Origin: Casimicrobiaceae bacterium
Lineage (GTDB): Bacteria; Pseudomonadota; Gammaproteobacteria; Burkholderiales; Casimicrobiaceae
Direction of reading: 5' to 3'
DNA length: 64,000 nucleotides
NCBI GenBank assembly: GCA_026646885.1
Contig: JAPKHK010000001.1
Location: forward strand, 602,501-666,500
The notes below the pieces were generated by a model. It had not been told where the DNA came from. It did not search any database and saw nothing but the letters and a program-made list of their open reading frames with translations. The first letter of the stretch is position 1, and every line of letters starts with the position of its first letter. The position numbers were made by a program, and so were the translations under genes. Shown here one piece after another: positions 52,251 through 62,119 of the stretch.

Positions 52251-55200
52251 CTAGCGCCCCTCCAATCCGCTTCCGCCGGCGGCCCCGCCTGCGCGCGAAT
52301 AGTAGGACTCCACGAAGATCCGCTCATACCGATCCAGCATCTCCTCGAAGCTGGTCAGCCGCTGGAGGCGTAAACTCGCGCTGGCACCTAGCTCTCGCCG
52401 TAATTCCGGGTTTCCTTCCAAGCGATCGAGCAGCGCGGCGAGGCCTGGCGCGTCCCCCGGAGCAAAAAACAGGGCGCTGCTGCCGTCCACCAGCTGCTCG
52501 GTGATGCCATAAACGGGCGTGGTCACGATCGCCAGACCAAAATACATCGCTTCGAGGATGACACGCGGATAGCTCTCGACGCGCGACGAACACACGAAGA
52601 CATCCGCCGCGCCCAGATAAAGCGCCGCTTCATCAGTTTCGGGTACAACCTGGATGCGAGACCGCGCCGAGGCTGGCAATTGTTCTATCGCCGCGTGTAG
52701 CTGCATGCTGTACAGCCCCTTGCGGTCACCCACGAGAAAGAAGTGCATGGCACCCAGCCCTTGGCGCTCCTCCAGCAGCGCGATGGCGTTGATCAGATCC
52801 AGCTGCCCCTTGCGCTCGCAAACCGTACCCAAGAGCAACACCATGGTTTCCTCGTCGCCAAGCCCCAAAGCCCTGCGTCCGGCCTCGCGTGGAAAGGCAT
52901 CCCGGGCCGCAGCCGCGCGCGTGGGGTCAAGGCCGTTATGTACGACGGTGAAATTGTTGTGGGTGTTCAGTGCCTCACAGCCCTGCCGCGTAGCATCGGA
53001 GACGAACACGATGCGGTAGGGGTAGGCAAAGCAACGCAAGGCTTCAACCGCGACCTGTTCGCCGAACTGAATGAAATAAGTCTGCCAAGGTTCGCTTTCG
53101 CGCGGATTCCAGATCGTCGGCAGATTGGCAAGTTCCGCTGCAGCGATGGCGTAGAAAGTCTGCAGGGTATTCCCATAGACCACGTCGACTCCCAGTTCAC
53201 TGATGAATCGTGAAAATGCCTCGACCGCCCGCCGATAGGAATTGGCATCGTAGACCCCTTCCAGCGGATGGGGCCGCACAATCACTTCGATGCCCTCGGC
53301 TTCGTAGAGCGCACGCAGAGGTCCTTCCTCGGGACAATAAACCACGGGTTTCAACACACCGCGCTGCCGCAGACCTTTGGTCATTTCGAACTGGCTGAAG
53401 GGGGCGCCCTCGAGCTTGAGTGTGAAGCCAACCATCAGCGCCTTGATGCCGGCTTGTGGTCGCTCGGTCTCCGACGCGCGCGCTAGAATCTCGAAGCGCT
53501 CGTTGGCGAGCGACAGATTCGGGTTGTAATAAGGATCGACGCGCCGTCCGTGCAGGCGTCGGAAATGCGCTTCCTCGGCCGGCTTGTCGCCCTTGGCGCG
53601 CGAATGCCCCTCATAGTGATGCAGTTCCGCCCCAGGCGCGTATACGCTACGCAAGCCCGCGTCAGCCAAACGGTAGCAAAAATCAACGTCGTTGTATGCA
53701 ACGCCGAAGCGAGCTTCATCGAATCCGCCGTGCTCGAGGAATGTTTGGCGCCGCACCAGCAAGCACGCCGCCGTCACCGCCAGATAGTTTCGCGGCACCA
53801 TGGCGTAGGACAAATATCCGCCATACCAACGGGGGAGCAGCTTATGCGCAGGGCCGGCCATGCCGTCGTAGTATCCGTGAACGATGCCGGCATGCTGAAC
53901 CAGGCCGTCAGGGAACAGTAATCTCGCCCCGACCGCGCCGACCCCGGGGATTTCAGCGTAGCCAACGAGTTGGTTCAGCCATTCCGGAGCAAGCACCTCA
54001 GTGTCGTCATTCAAGAAGACCAGGTAGTCGCTCTGGCACTCAAGGGCGGCGCGGTTATTGATATAGGCGTAGCTGAATCCTACCGGTGGATTCTCCAGAC
54101 GCAGCACGCGGTGGCCGGAGCGAGCGATCAAGTCGAGTGTTGCCGCGTCGTCACTGGCGTTGTCGATGATCAGCACGTCGAAATTGCGGTAGCTGGTCTT
54201 ATGCAGCGATTGCAGGCAGGTCTTGAGAACATCGTGGCCGTTACGGGTGGGGATGATCACCGTGACCGATGGTCCTTGATCGGGGAAGCGATGCAAGAAG
54301 ATGCCTAAGCCATCGCTTTCGGCCCAACGCGGCTGAAAAGCAGCGGCATGGATGCCACGACGATCGAGCGCGCCCTGCACCGCGCGCAAACCCGCGTCGA
54401 GGCTGGCGGGCTTGGCTCTACCCGACTGCGCTGTGGAACCTGGTAGAGCTCGCCAGTGATAGAGAATTTTAGGGATATGGCCGACGCGGCGCGCGCGCTC
54501 GGTAGCGCGCAGCGCGAAGTCATAGTCCTGCGATCCGTCGTAACCCTCGCGTATCCCCCCCAACTCAATGAAAAGCCCGCGCCGCACCGCGCTGAGGTGG
54601 CTGAAATACATGTAGGACAGAAGCAACTCCGGGGACCAATTAGGCTTGAATTGGGGCGCAAAACGCTCACCCGCCAAGTCGATTTTGTCGTCGTCGGAGT
54701 AAACGAAATCGGTATCCGGATTGGTGTCAAGATGCAATGCCACTTCTGCGAGGGCGTCCGGGGTCAGGAGGTCGTCGTGATCGAGAAAGACCAAGAACTC
54801 TCCGGTGGCAAGAGCCGCCGCCGCATTACTGGCCGCGCCGATGCCGAGATTTCGCTCGGAACGCGTCAGCTTGATCCTCCCATCGGCCGACGCAGAGTTT
54901 TGCAGATCATCGAATACGCTGCTTGCTTCCCCCGCATCGTCGCAAACGCACAATTCCCAGTTCTGGTAGATCTGATGCTGCACGCTCCTGACAGCAGCCT
55001 CCAAACAAGCTCGCGGCGGCTCATAGACGGGCATAATCACCGAGATCAAAGGCTGTTTACGAAGATTCTCCAAGCGCGCCAGGCATTCGCGGTGGCGCCG
55101 CTCGTTCCACTGGTTCCAGCGCAGCCAGCTGGCATAGGGCTCCTCGCGCGGGGGCAGATTAAAGCCGCGCGGCGGCGCCAAACCCTGGTTCTGCGTCACC

Positions 55201-56063
55201 TGCGTCTGACGAAACAGATACAGCGCCTTGCTGGCCAGCGTGGGCAACTCCGACAGACGGGGCAGGCGCCCGCGTGTTCGACGCCACTTCTGTGCCTTCG
55301 CCAAGGCAAAGCTGGCGAAGCGTCCCGCATCCCCCAGCTTGCGGCTCGCCCGAATCCAGGCGGCCTGGCCGCGCACCCGCAACGGAACCGGCAAGGCCAG
55401 GACGGTCGTTTGCCCGGATTCAAGAATGGCCTCGAGAGCCATCGTGTATTGACCTGGCGCCAAGTCCAGAGAAACTTCGAACCCACTCTCTCCGGCGCCA
55501 GAATACGCAGCGAAGGCTTCTGCCACATCGCGCCGCTGAATGCCATGCCGACACTCATGAATGGATTCACCCAAGCGCAACTGAAGTTTAAGAACGCGCT
55601 GCCCGGGATGAAAACACCATCCCGAAATCCTTAGCAAACCCGCCTCCCCGCGCGAACCAGCGGGCGTTTCGATCTGGGCGCGGATCGGGGGCGGGGCGAT
55701 GTGCAGCGGAACTTCCGCCAGCAACCGGGTATCGCCCTCGGCGATCTCGCCCCACAGGGTGGCCAGATGATTGCCGCTGGGCAATTGACAGCGCAGCTCA
55801 TAGCCGCTGGTCGCTCCGTCCATCAGTTCGGGGTATGCGAGCCCGACATCCGGGCGCGCCAACCCGATGCTCGCCTCGGCGCACTGCGCGCCGCAGGCGA
55901 GCCAGATCCGCCGAAACGCCGCCCCATTGGGGTCCAGTGCCCATCCGGCAATCAACAGTTCCTCGTTTTCGCTCTCCGGCGCAACCAGGGTGTCGATGTT
56001 TCCGTAGCATGCGCCCGCGTCGGTCGACATCACTTCGATCCCCACAAAACTCCTCTCATTCAT
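52251..56063 (-). CDS. Triple-domain glycosyltransferase (GT2-GT2-GT4)
   Basis: About 1270 residues. After an N-terminal region of roughly 320 residues (a likely glycan-binding or scaffold part), a first GT2 domain starts near 335 (ISVIMPVYEPP, FLDHDDLLTPD, YSDDDKID), a second GT2 near 600 (VTVIIPTRNG, LIIDNASDD, FLNDDTEVL), and a GT4 near 900-1250 with LLLGTVCERKGQLDLI, FLVGDRKGLY and the ESYPRVILEAMYFGL nucleotide-sugar site. Three active sites in one chain suggest that it builds a multi-sugar segment. ATG 56063 is used; ATG 56030 after GGGGA is an alternative. It follows the sulfotransferase gene by 14 bp. Confidence 0.88.
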   Translation of the reverse strand: MNERSFVGIEVMSTDAGACYGNIDTLVAPESENEELLIAGWALDPNGAAFRRIWLACGAQCAEASIGLARPDVGLAYPELMDGATSGYELRCQLPSGNHLATLWGEIAEGDTRLLAEVPLHIAPPPIRAQIETPAGSRGEAGLLRISGWCFHPGQRVLKLQLRLGESIHECRHGIQRRDVAEAFAAYSGAGESGFEVSLDLAPGQYTMALEAILESGQTTVLALPVPLRVRGQAAWIRASRKLGDAGRFASFALAKAQKWRRTRGRLPRLSELPTLASKALYLFRQTQVTQNQGLAPPRGFNLPPREEPYASWLRWNQWNERRHRECLARLENLRKQPLISVIMPVYEPPRACLEAAVRSVQHQIYQNWELCVCDDAGEASSVFDDLQNSASADGRIKLTRSERNLGIGAASNAAAALATGEFLVFLDHDDLLTPDALAEVALHLDTNPDTDFVYSDDDKIDLAGERFAPQFKPNWSPELLLSYMYFSHLSAVRRGLFIELGGIREGYDGSQDYDFALRATERARRVGHIPKILYHWRALPGSTAQSGRAKPASLDAGLRAVQGALDRRGIHAAAFQPRWAESDGLGIFLHRFPDQGPSVTVIIPTRNGHDVLKTCLQSLHKTSYRNFDVLIIDNASDDAATLDLIARSGHRVLRLENPPVGFSYAYINNRAALECQSDYLVFLNDDTEVLAPEWLNQLVGYAEIPGVGAVGARLLFPDGLVQHAGIVHGYYDGMAGPAHKLLPRWYGGYLSYAMVPRNYLAVTAACLLVRRQTFLEHGGFDEARFGVAYNDVDFCYRLADAGLRSVYAPGAELHHYEGHSRAKGDKPAEEAHFRRLHGRRVDPYYNPNLSLANERFEILARASETERPQAGIKALMVGFTLKLEGAPFSQFEMTKGLRQRGVLKPVVYCPEEGPLRALYEAEGIEVIVRPHPLEGVYDANSYRRAVEAFSRFISELGVDVVYGNTLQTFYAIAAAELANLPTIWNPRESEPWQTYFIQFGEQVAVEALRCFAYPYRIVFVSDATRQGCEALNTHNNFTVVHNGLDPTRAAAARDAFPREAGRRALGLGDEETMVLLLGTVCERKGQLDLINAIALLEERQGLGAMHFFLVGDRKGLYSMQLHAAIEQLPASARSRIQVVPETDEAALYLGAADVFVCSSRVESYPRVILEAMYFGLAIVTTPVYGITEQLVDGSSALFFAPGDAPGLAALLDRLEGNPELRRELGASASLRLQRLTSFEEMLDRYERIFVESYYSRAGGAAGGSGLEGR

Positions 56064-56077
56064 TCCCAATCCCGAAC

Positions 56078-57562
56078 TCAGCGCGACAGCCCCTGCTCCG
56101 CTCCTTCCGGTTCCGCACCTTCCGGCTCTTTCCTTTCCTGCTCCGTCGATGCCTGCGCAGCCGCGACGCCCTCTTCCAAAACGGCGATGCGACGGCGCAG
56201 CGCCTCTTCAACGCGATCGCGCTCTGCGTGGGCGCGGCGGGCGGCTTCGATCTCCTCGACACAGGCTGCGATCGTCGAGCGCGCGCGCTCGAGCTGCGCC
56301 TGGAGATCTTCATTGATCTGGCGAGCCACTTCCACTTGTTTCGCCAAGTTCTCCTGCGCCTCTTGCGCGGCAGCGATCTCCGCCCCCCTTTCGTCGATGA
56401 CCTGGCGTGCGTGATCAATTTGCGCCAAGAGCTGCTGCTGCACCCGGCGCGCCACGTCAACCTGCGAAACCAGGTCGAAGTGCCCGGCGCGAGCCACGTC
56501 CAACTGACTGTTCAGGTTCTCGGCGGCAACCCTTGCCTGGTCGATTTCTTCCCCCAAGCGCTCATTGGCCGCGCGGGCCCGTGCGAGTTCCAATGAGCGA
56601 TCTCGCAGCAGCTGGTTCTGATAGCGCAGGAGGGGTGCCGCCTCGTTCCGTTCGTAGCGCGCCGCAACCCGAGCGGCCTCGCCTGGCTGGAAGGATTGCA
56701 GTAAGGCACCAGGGAGAGCGTCGAAATTCGCCTCGTCAAATGCCGCGATCTGCTCGCTCGCCGCGCTGAGCGCGTGGCTCGTTGGATTGCGGTCGTTCGC
56801 CTGTTCGGTTCCCCAGCGCCAAACCTCGGCGAGCAATGGGAATTGGACCATGAGCGCCTGCTGCTCTGCTTCGGGCATTCGCGAACGATGGCGAGGGTCG
56901 AAAAACAACTCCAGCGTGCCTTGTTCCAAAGCTCCCCGAGCCGCAAACGAGGTACCTAAGGCCTGGTCGATGCGCGTGAGTTGCGACGTCCAATCGGTGA
57001 GCAGGTTTTCGAAGGACACAAACACGCGAGGGTCATTCCGCGTGGCGCGTTCCGCCTCGATGAAATAGCGCAGCCACAACCAAAGTGCCCATACCTGTGG
57101 CATGCCGTCGCGCTTTTGCAAGGACCAACCCACATCGAAGGGGTTGCGCACACCGAGCACAAATAGCGCCTGGTAGTGCGCACGTTCCAAAACGACGCGC
57201 CAAAAGGGGAGCAGACGGCACAGACGAGGGTCCTTCAGGACCAGCGCATCACTATTTGTGTACTCTTCGCGCAGCAAGCGCTCGGCCTCCCGCAACGCCG
57301 CTTCGTCGCGCAGCAGGGGCTCGAGGTCCAGTTCGCCGAGGTCACACCAGTTGCTACCCGCTTTCCAGAGCAGCAGATCGTTGTACGAGGAGATTCGCGA
57401 CGACTCAAAGTAGCCCTTAGGATTGAAGGCATCTCCCGGCATGGAATGCGCCGGCAGTTGCGCGCCCGTCTGCGCGAGCAAGCCCGCGAGCGCCGAGGTG
57501 CCGCTGCGGTGCATGCCGAGTACGACGTAAGCTTGCCGATTCTTGGTCGTAGAGTGACTCAT
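56078..57562 (-). CDS. Sulfotransferase-family protein with long coiled-coil tail
   Basis: A 494-residue protein. Residues 1-260 resemble PAPS-dependent sulfotransferases: VVLGMHRSGTSALAGLL is the 5'-phosphosulfate-binding loop, and LKDPRLCRL and RNPFDVGWSL are the 3'-phosphate-binding region. From about 310 to 470 runs a coiled coil of repeated DQARVAAENLNSQLDVARA-like units, followed by a Glu/Pro-rich tail. Such domains sulfate or bind glycans; a coiled coil would let it act as a multimer or scaffold on an assembly line. The gene ends 14 bp before the triple-domain glycosyltransferase. Family membership is confident, activity is not shown. Confidence 0.82.
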   Translation of the reverse strand: MSHSTTKNRQAYVVLGMHRSGTSALAGLLAQTGAQLPAHSMPGDAFNPKGYFESSRISSYNDLLLWKAGSNWCDLGELDLEPLLRDEAALREAERLLREEYTNSDALVLKDPRLCRLLPFWRVVLERAHYQALFVLGVRNPFDVGWSLQKRDGMPQVWALWLWLRYFIEAERATRNDPRVFVSFENLLTDWTSQLTRIDQALGTSFAARGALEQGTLELFFDPRHRSRMPEAEQQALMVQFPLLAEVWRWGTEQANDRNPTSHALSAASEQIAAFDEANFDALPGALLQSFQPGEAARVAARYERNEAAPLLRYQNQLLRDRSLELARARAANERLGEEIDQARVAAENLNSQLDVARAGHFDLVSQVDVARRVQQQLLAQIDHARQVIDERGAEIAAAQEAQENLAKQVEVARQINEDLQAQLERARSTIAACVEEIEAARRAHAERDRVEEALRRRIAVLEEGVAAAQASTEQERKEPEGAEPEGAEQGLSR

Positions 57563-57593
57563 ATGACACCTTTAGTGGGCGGTGCGACGAACC

Positions 57594-58472
57594 TCAATGC
57601 TTGCGACAGATGAAAAAACCAAAATCGGCAGTCGCTGGACTCATCGCCATCTCATCTTCAAGGATCATCAGCATGCCAAACAATGCCTGCCGCAGGGGAT
57701 CGTGCATGCTCAGATATTCGAGTTTGAGGAAGGGATAGACTAGATGCAGCAGATTGCCGCCGAACGGCCGCTGATCCACTTCCTGGAAAAACACCCGCAA
57801 GAAATGGAGAATCAGCCGCGAACGAACCGCCTCCGACGGGTCGCGATCCATCACCATCTCATAGGTGGGGTTCGCCAAGCGCGCATCGGGATGAACCAGA
57901 GCCTCGTTCGGCAGTGCCGCCAAAACCTTGTTCACCAAGGCCAGGCGCTCTTCCGAATAAATGTTGTAACAATCACCGACGTATTCGTTGGCAACCAAGT
58001 ACCCTCCTGGCTTGAGACATCGACTCACGCGCTGCAAGAAGCTCTCTAGCTCCCGCACATGGTGCAGGGATCCGCTGCACAACACCAAGTCGTAGCGCTT
58101 GACGCCCAGTTCGGCCTGATCGAAATTCGACTGAAAAAAGTTGAGATTCAGCGCCCCTTGCATCTTGCTCTTTTGGCGAGCAAGATCGATGCTGTGCGAG
58201 GAAATATCAAATGCATCGATTATGCCGATCGCGGGTCCGAACTTCGCCATCGCCAGCTCATGATCCCCGGTTCCACAACCGGCGGACAACACACGAGGGA
58301 AAGACATGCCCGCGAAACGGCTGCCGAAGAGCCAAGTGAGCCAATGGGCCTCGCTTTCACCGCGCGAAATACGCCGATAGACTTCCTTGGCAATGATCGG
58401 ATCATCCGTCCACTGTTTCTCCGCGGCCGCATTCGGATTCGTTTCCCAAAATGCTTGAGCACGGTCTGCCAT
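57594..58472 (-). CDS. Class I SAM-dependent methyltransferase
   Basis: A 292-residue methyltransferase with motif I VLSAGCGTGDHELAMA, IDAFDISSHSIDLA as motif II, and YDLVLCSGSLHHV as motif III/post-III. No membrane segment. It stands in the surface-glycan locus, so a sugar or glycan O- or C-methylation is the likely reaction. It is a distinct family from the methyltransferase at 34 kb. The gene begins 118 bp from the end of the unknown-function paralogue, the largest gap in this half of the locus, so a local promoter may lie there. Confidence 0.84.
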   Translation of the reverse strand: MADRAQAFWETNPNAAAEKQWTDDPIIAKEVYRRISRGESEAHWLTWLFGSRFAGMSFPRVLSAGCGTGDHELAMAKFGPAIGIIDAFDISSHSIDLARQKSKMQGALNLNFFQSNFDQAELGVKRYDLVLCSGSLHHVRELESFLQRVSRCLKPGGYLVANEYVGDCYNIYSEERLALVNKVLAALPNEALVHPDARLANPTYEMVMDRDPSEAVRSRLILHFLRVFFQEVDQRPFGGNLLHLVYPFLKLEYLSMHDPLRQALFGMLMILEDEMAMSPATADFGFFICRKH

Positions 58473-58590
58473 CAGATGCCTCCATGCTTCGATTCAAGGA
58501 TCAGTCGTTCAAACATGATCCATCTCAGGTTTCACGGTTGAGCCCGACGGATGGCGCCGTTGACTTTCGGGATGGCGCGATCGTGGAGCC

Positions 58591-59703
58591 TCAGTTTCCC
58601 GCCACTCCCCCGGCAATCAACGTGGCGTCGATTTCGGCGAGTCGATTCACGACACCGCGCACGCGCCCGCCCAAGTCCATGGCATGCACGTCGGCAAAAG
58701 CGAACTGGTAGTAGACCCAACTCACCGTCTCTTTCGGCTTGGCGACCACCGGTGGGAAATAGAGGTAGTTGACCCGGACCGCGGCTTCCAGTTTAAAAGA
58801 CTTGAATCTTGCCAGGAGATCGGCGATCGAGATTACGGGATATTCCACGTTTCCCTCTTTGCGTAGGTAGAGCCGATCAGTATTGGGGGCGCCGAGGTAG
58901 CCAATGCGATTACCGGCAGTGCCTACACCATGTCCGACGATGTAACCCGACGCTATGCCCCTTTCCCGATGTACCGAACCGACCGCCCGCACACCGCTAT
59001 CCCAGAAACCCAGACTCCCCACACCGCTTTGCAGCACGCCCTTGCCATCGAGGGCGAAGAGATCGACCTGGTCTTGCGTATCCGCAGGCAGAAAAAGCGT
59101 GCGCGCATCCTGCACCACCATGGCAAAGCGCAGCGGTTGAGGAGCCAGGTTGACCAAGTGAAACTCTCGCTTGATCACTTCGCCATCAGCGTTCACTCGC
59201 GCGAAACTCTGAATCTCGAAATGATGGCCAAGCTGGCGGTAGCTTGCCGTCTGCGCGATGAGCATGGTGTCGCCGCTGCCCAAGTAATCGAGTTTCCAGG
59301 TCAAACTCTGCAGATAAACCTTCGCCAATACCTTTCCCGCCGCGTTGACGATGAATAACATGTCATCGGGATCGCAAAAGAACTCCGGCCCTTCCCAGTA
59401 GGTCCCCGCGGCGGGTCGCTGGTGCACTTTGGGGCCGTAACGGGGGGCGTCGTCGCCGCGGTGATAACCCAAGGCCACACCCTTGCGGTTGACGAACCAC
59501 AACCACCCCATGAAGGGCTTGTAGGTGTCGGTACGGACGATCTCGAACGCAGGGGGTGAACCGGCCGGCTTTTGTGCCTGCGCCAGTCCATGGCTACCGA
59601 GTAGCGCCATAAAGATGAACAATGCGAACGCCAATGCGGAGCGCTTTGCCCTTTCCGGCCAGCCGCGCGAAGATATGAAGCCTCGAAGCCGTGCTGCGAT
59701 CAT
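58591..59703 (-). CDS. Exported protein of unknown function, tandem paralogue 3
   Basis: A 370-residue protein with a signal peptide (ALAFALFIFMALLGSHGLAQA). It shares with the next two upstream genes the motifs RTDTYKPFMGWLWFVN, KVHQ, CDPDDMLF, YLQSLTWKLDYL, LLIAQTASYRQ-like, and YIVGHGVGTAGNRIGYLG. I do not recognise the family. Its start overlaps the preceding gene by 4 bp (ATGA), so the trio is translated together. The shared aromatic- and Asp-rich motifs suggest a carbohydrate-active or carbohydrate-binding fold, but this is only an impression. Confidence 0.72.
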   Translation of the reverse strand: MIAARLRGFISSRGWPERAKRSALAFALFIFMALLGSHGLAQAQKPAGSPPAFEIVRTDTYKPFMGWLWFVNRKGVALGYHRGDDAPRYGPKVHQRPAAGTYWEGPEFFCDPDDMLFIVNAAGKVLAKVYLQSLTWKLDYLGSGDTMLIAQTASYRQLGHHFEIQSFARVNADGEVIKREFHLVNLAPQPLRFAMVVQDARTLFLPADTQDQVDLFALDGKGVLQSGVGSLGFWDSGVRAVGSVHRERGIASGYIVGHGVGTAGNRIGYLGAPNTDRLYLRKEGNVEYPVISIADLLARFKSFKLEAAVRVNYLYFPPVVAKPKETVSWVYYQFAFADVHAMDLGGRVRGVVNRLAEIDATLIAGGVAGN

Positions 59704-60917
59704 CGTTTGCTCTCACTCGTTGAAAAGCGTCCAAATTTTGCCAACGGCAGCGTCAGCGTCGTCGATACGCCGGTTTCCGCCCCCTTGCCCTCCGCGGGGA
59801 GTCTGGCCCTCAAGGCAGTATCGATGCTTTCCAGCCGGCCGACGATATCGCGCAGACGGCCCCCCAGGTCCAGCGGTGAGGATTCGCTAAAAAGGCCAAA
59901 CTGATAGAAGGCGTGGACGAGCGTCGCTTGAGGCAAGACCTTGGCCGGCGCGAAATAGAGATAGTTCACCCGTTGCTCCGAGGCCGAAGACATCACTTCC
60001 ATGCGCCGTTCGAGATCGGCGAATCGCGCCATCGGATACTGCGCCTTGTCTTTCCGGCTCAGAAACCGCTGCACCACCGCAGGGCTGCCCAAGTAGCCGA
60101 GGCGATTACCTGCGCGGCCCACGCCGTGCCCAACGATATACCCCGAGGCCACTCCACGCGCGGCATGCCACGAGCCAACGACCCGCACGCCCTTGTCCCA
60201 GTATTTGTGACTCTTGGGGCCGGTAACAAGAACCGCATTGCCGTCCAAGGCGAAGAGATCGACGCCTTCTTGCTTGGCAGCCGGTAGCCACATCACGCGG
60301 GCATCCTGCACGACCAATGCAATCCGCACTTCCCCTCGGCCGCGATTGGCGATGTGGATCTCGCGCTTGACCACCTCGGGATCTGTTCCCAGCCGCGTGA
60401 AGAAGACGATTTCCAGGTCGTGTGTCTTGCTGCGGTGGTTTGCCGTTTGCGCGAGCAGCAAGTTTTCTCCATAGGGCAGGTAATCGAACCGCCATTGCAG
60501 CGTCTGCAGGTAGAGCACCTCCCGGATATGCCCAGAACCATCACCTAGAAACAAGATGTCGTCGGGGTCGCGGAAATATTCAGGTCCCGACCAGAACGAG
60601 CTGCCGCTACGCACTTGATGAATCTTCGGGCCTAATTGCGGTGTTTCGCTGCCTTCATGAAAGCCAACCGCCAAACCCTTGGAGTTGACGAACCAGGACC
60701 AGCCCATGAACGGTTTATATGCATCGGTGCGAACGATGTCGAAGGCAGGAAGTGGATTCACGGGCTCTTGCGGACTTCCCCGCCCTTCTGCTCCAAACAG
60801 CAACGCAACAAAGAAAACCAGCGCAAGCAACGAGGGCCTCCGCGTCGCCAGCGGACCTAACAGGGACGGGAAACGCACACACTTCGTTCGCATCATTGCT
60901 CGACCAAAGTCATTCAA
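59700..60917 (-). CDS. Exported protein of unknown function, tandem paralogue 2
   Basis: A 405-residue paralogue with a signal segment (LLALVFFVALLFGAEG). Motifs match the first: RTDAYKPFMGWSWFVN, GPKIHQV, RDPDDILFLG, YLQTLQWRFDYLPYGENLLLAQTA and YIVGHGVGRAGNRLGYLGSP. The C-terminus extends beyond that of paralogue 3 by about 35 residues. Overlaps of 4 bp exist at both ends (ATGA junctions). The order 1-2-3 on the minus strand with high similarity suggests successive duplication. Confidence 0.72.
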   Translation of the reverse strand: MNDFGRAMMRTKCVRFPSLLGPLATRRPSLLALVFFVALLFGAEGRGSPQEPVNPLPAFDIVRTDAYKPFMGWSWFVNSKGLAVGFHEGSETPQLGPKIHQVRSGSSFWSGPEYFRDPDDILFLGDGSGHIREVLYLQTLQWRFDYLPYGENLLLAQTANHRSKTHDLEIVFFTRLGTDPEVVKREIHIANRGRGEVRIALVVQDARVMWLPAAKQEGVDLFALDGNAVLVTGPKSHKYWDKGVRVVGSWHAARGVASGYIVGHGVGRAGNRLGYLGSPAVVQRFLSRKDKAQYPMARFADLERRMEVMSSASEQRVNYLYFAPAKVLPQATLVHAFYQFGLFSESSPLDLGGRLRDIVGRLESIDTALRARLPAEGKGAETGVSTTLTLPLAKFGRFSTSESKR

Positions 60918-62119
60918 GTTCGCAAGGCATCCCGCGAGGGAGGCACGATCGCCCGGAACGCGCTGGCAGGCGCCTCGCCTGGCAGTGCGACATCGTCGCC
61001 CAAGGGTGCAGGACTCAAGGCGACCTCGATCATCTGCGGTCGATCAACGATATGCCGCAGCCGGTCTTCCAGGCCAAGCGGTACCGCTTCGCTGTAGAGT
61101 CCATACTGGTAATTGGCACTGACTTGCGTTGCCTGAGGCAAGATTGTGGCGGGTGCGAAATGCAGATTGTTGACCCACATCTCCGAGGCGGGCGACATCG
61201 CGACGAGGCGACTTTCAAGATCGGCGAACCGTTCCATCGGGTATTGCCCCTCGTCTTTGCGGCAAAGAAAACGCCGCACAATCGCGGGGCTACCCAGATA
61301 CCCGAGGCGATTGCCGGCACGGCCCACGCCGTGCCCGACGATGTGCCCCGAAGCACCGGCACGCTCGCAATGCCATGATCCCACGACCCGTACGCCCTTG
61401 TCCCAGAATTTGTGGCTCTTGGGACCGGTAAGGAGTACCCCATTGCCGTCCAAGGCGAAAAGATCGACACACTCGTGCCGCGTGGCCGCCAGCCACATGA
61501 CGCGAGCGCCCTGCACGACCCGCGCGATCTGGGCTTCTGAGCGGCCGCGATTGCTGGTGTGAATCTCGCGCTTGACCACTTCGGCATCCGTGCCCAGGCG
61601 CGTGGCCAGGACGATTTCCAGGTCATGCATTTCGCTGCGATAGGCCGCCGCTTGCGCCAGCAGCATGTTTTCGCCGTGGGGCAGGTTGTCGAACCGCCAT
61701 TGCAGCGTCTGCAGGTCAATCACTTCCTGGATCGCCCCGAAGGCATCACCTTGAAAAAATATGTCATCCGGATCACAAAAATACTCGGGGCCCGCCCAAA
61801 GGGACCTGCCGAAACGAAACTGGTGAATCTCGGGATCCCATTGCGGCAATTCGCTGCCACGATGGAAACCGATGGCGAGTCCGTTCGAATTGACGAACCA
61901 GGACCAGCCCATGAAGGATTTGTAGGTGTCGGTTCGCCCCAGATCAATCGCTGCTCCGGGCCTCGGGAGAGCGGGTGGCCGTGCGCCAGCGAGGCCACCC
62001 GGCGATGTCGTGCTGGAACGCTCGGCGCCCGCACCAAGCTGCCCAAGCTTGCTCCGCAAACGATGAATCGCTCGAAATCGCCTCTTTCGCGTCATCTCGG
62101 ACCACCAACGTTCACGCAT
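60914..62119 (-). CDS. Protein of unknown function, tandem paralogue 1
   Basis: About 401 residues from ATG 62119 (MRERWWSE), preferred because GGAG lies 5 nt upstream; ATG 62140 is also in frame. It shares RTDTYKSFMGWSWFVN, DPEIHQF, CDPDDIFF, LQTLQWRFDNLPHGENMLLAQ and HIVGHGVGRAGNRLGYLGSP with the other two, but no hydrophobic signal segment is visible: the N-terminus is basic (RKRRFRAIHRLRSK). It may be exported differently or stay inside the cell. It overlaps the GT8-like gene by 8 bp at its start. Confidence 0.7.
   Translation of the reverse strand: MRERWWSEMTRKRRFRAIHRLRSKLGQLGAGAERSSTTSPGGLAGARPPALPRPGAAIDLGRTDTYKSFMGWSWFVNSNGLAIGFHRGSELPQWDPEIHQFRFGRSLWAGPEYFCDPDDIFFQGDAFGAIQEVIDLQTLQWRFDNLPHGENMLLAQAAAYRSEMHDLEIVLATRLGTDAEVVKREIHTSNRGRSEAQIARVVQGARVMWLAATRHECVDLFALDGNGVLLTGPKSHKFWDKGVRVVGSWHCERAGASGHIVGHGVGRAGNRLGYLGSPAIVRRFLCRKDEGQYPMERFADLESRLVAMSPASEMWVNNLHFAPATILPQATQVSANYQYGLYSEAVPLGLEDRLRHIVDRPQMIEVALSPAPLGDDVALPGEAPASAFRAIVPPSRDALRT

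Noticed and set aside
52251-56063. Frameshifted fusion of separate glycosyltransferase genes
   Set aside because: The frame is open for about 1270 codons with domains in a sensible order; multi-domain transferases of this type exist in polysaccharide loci.
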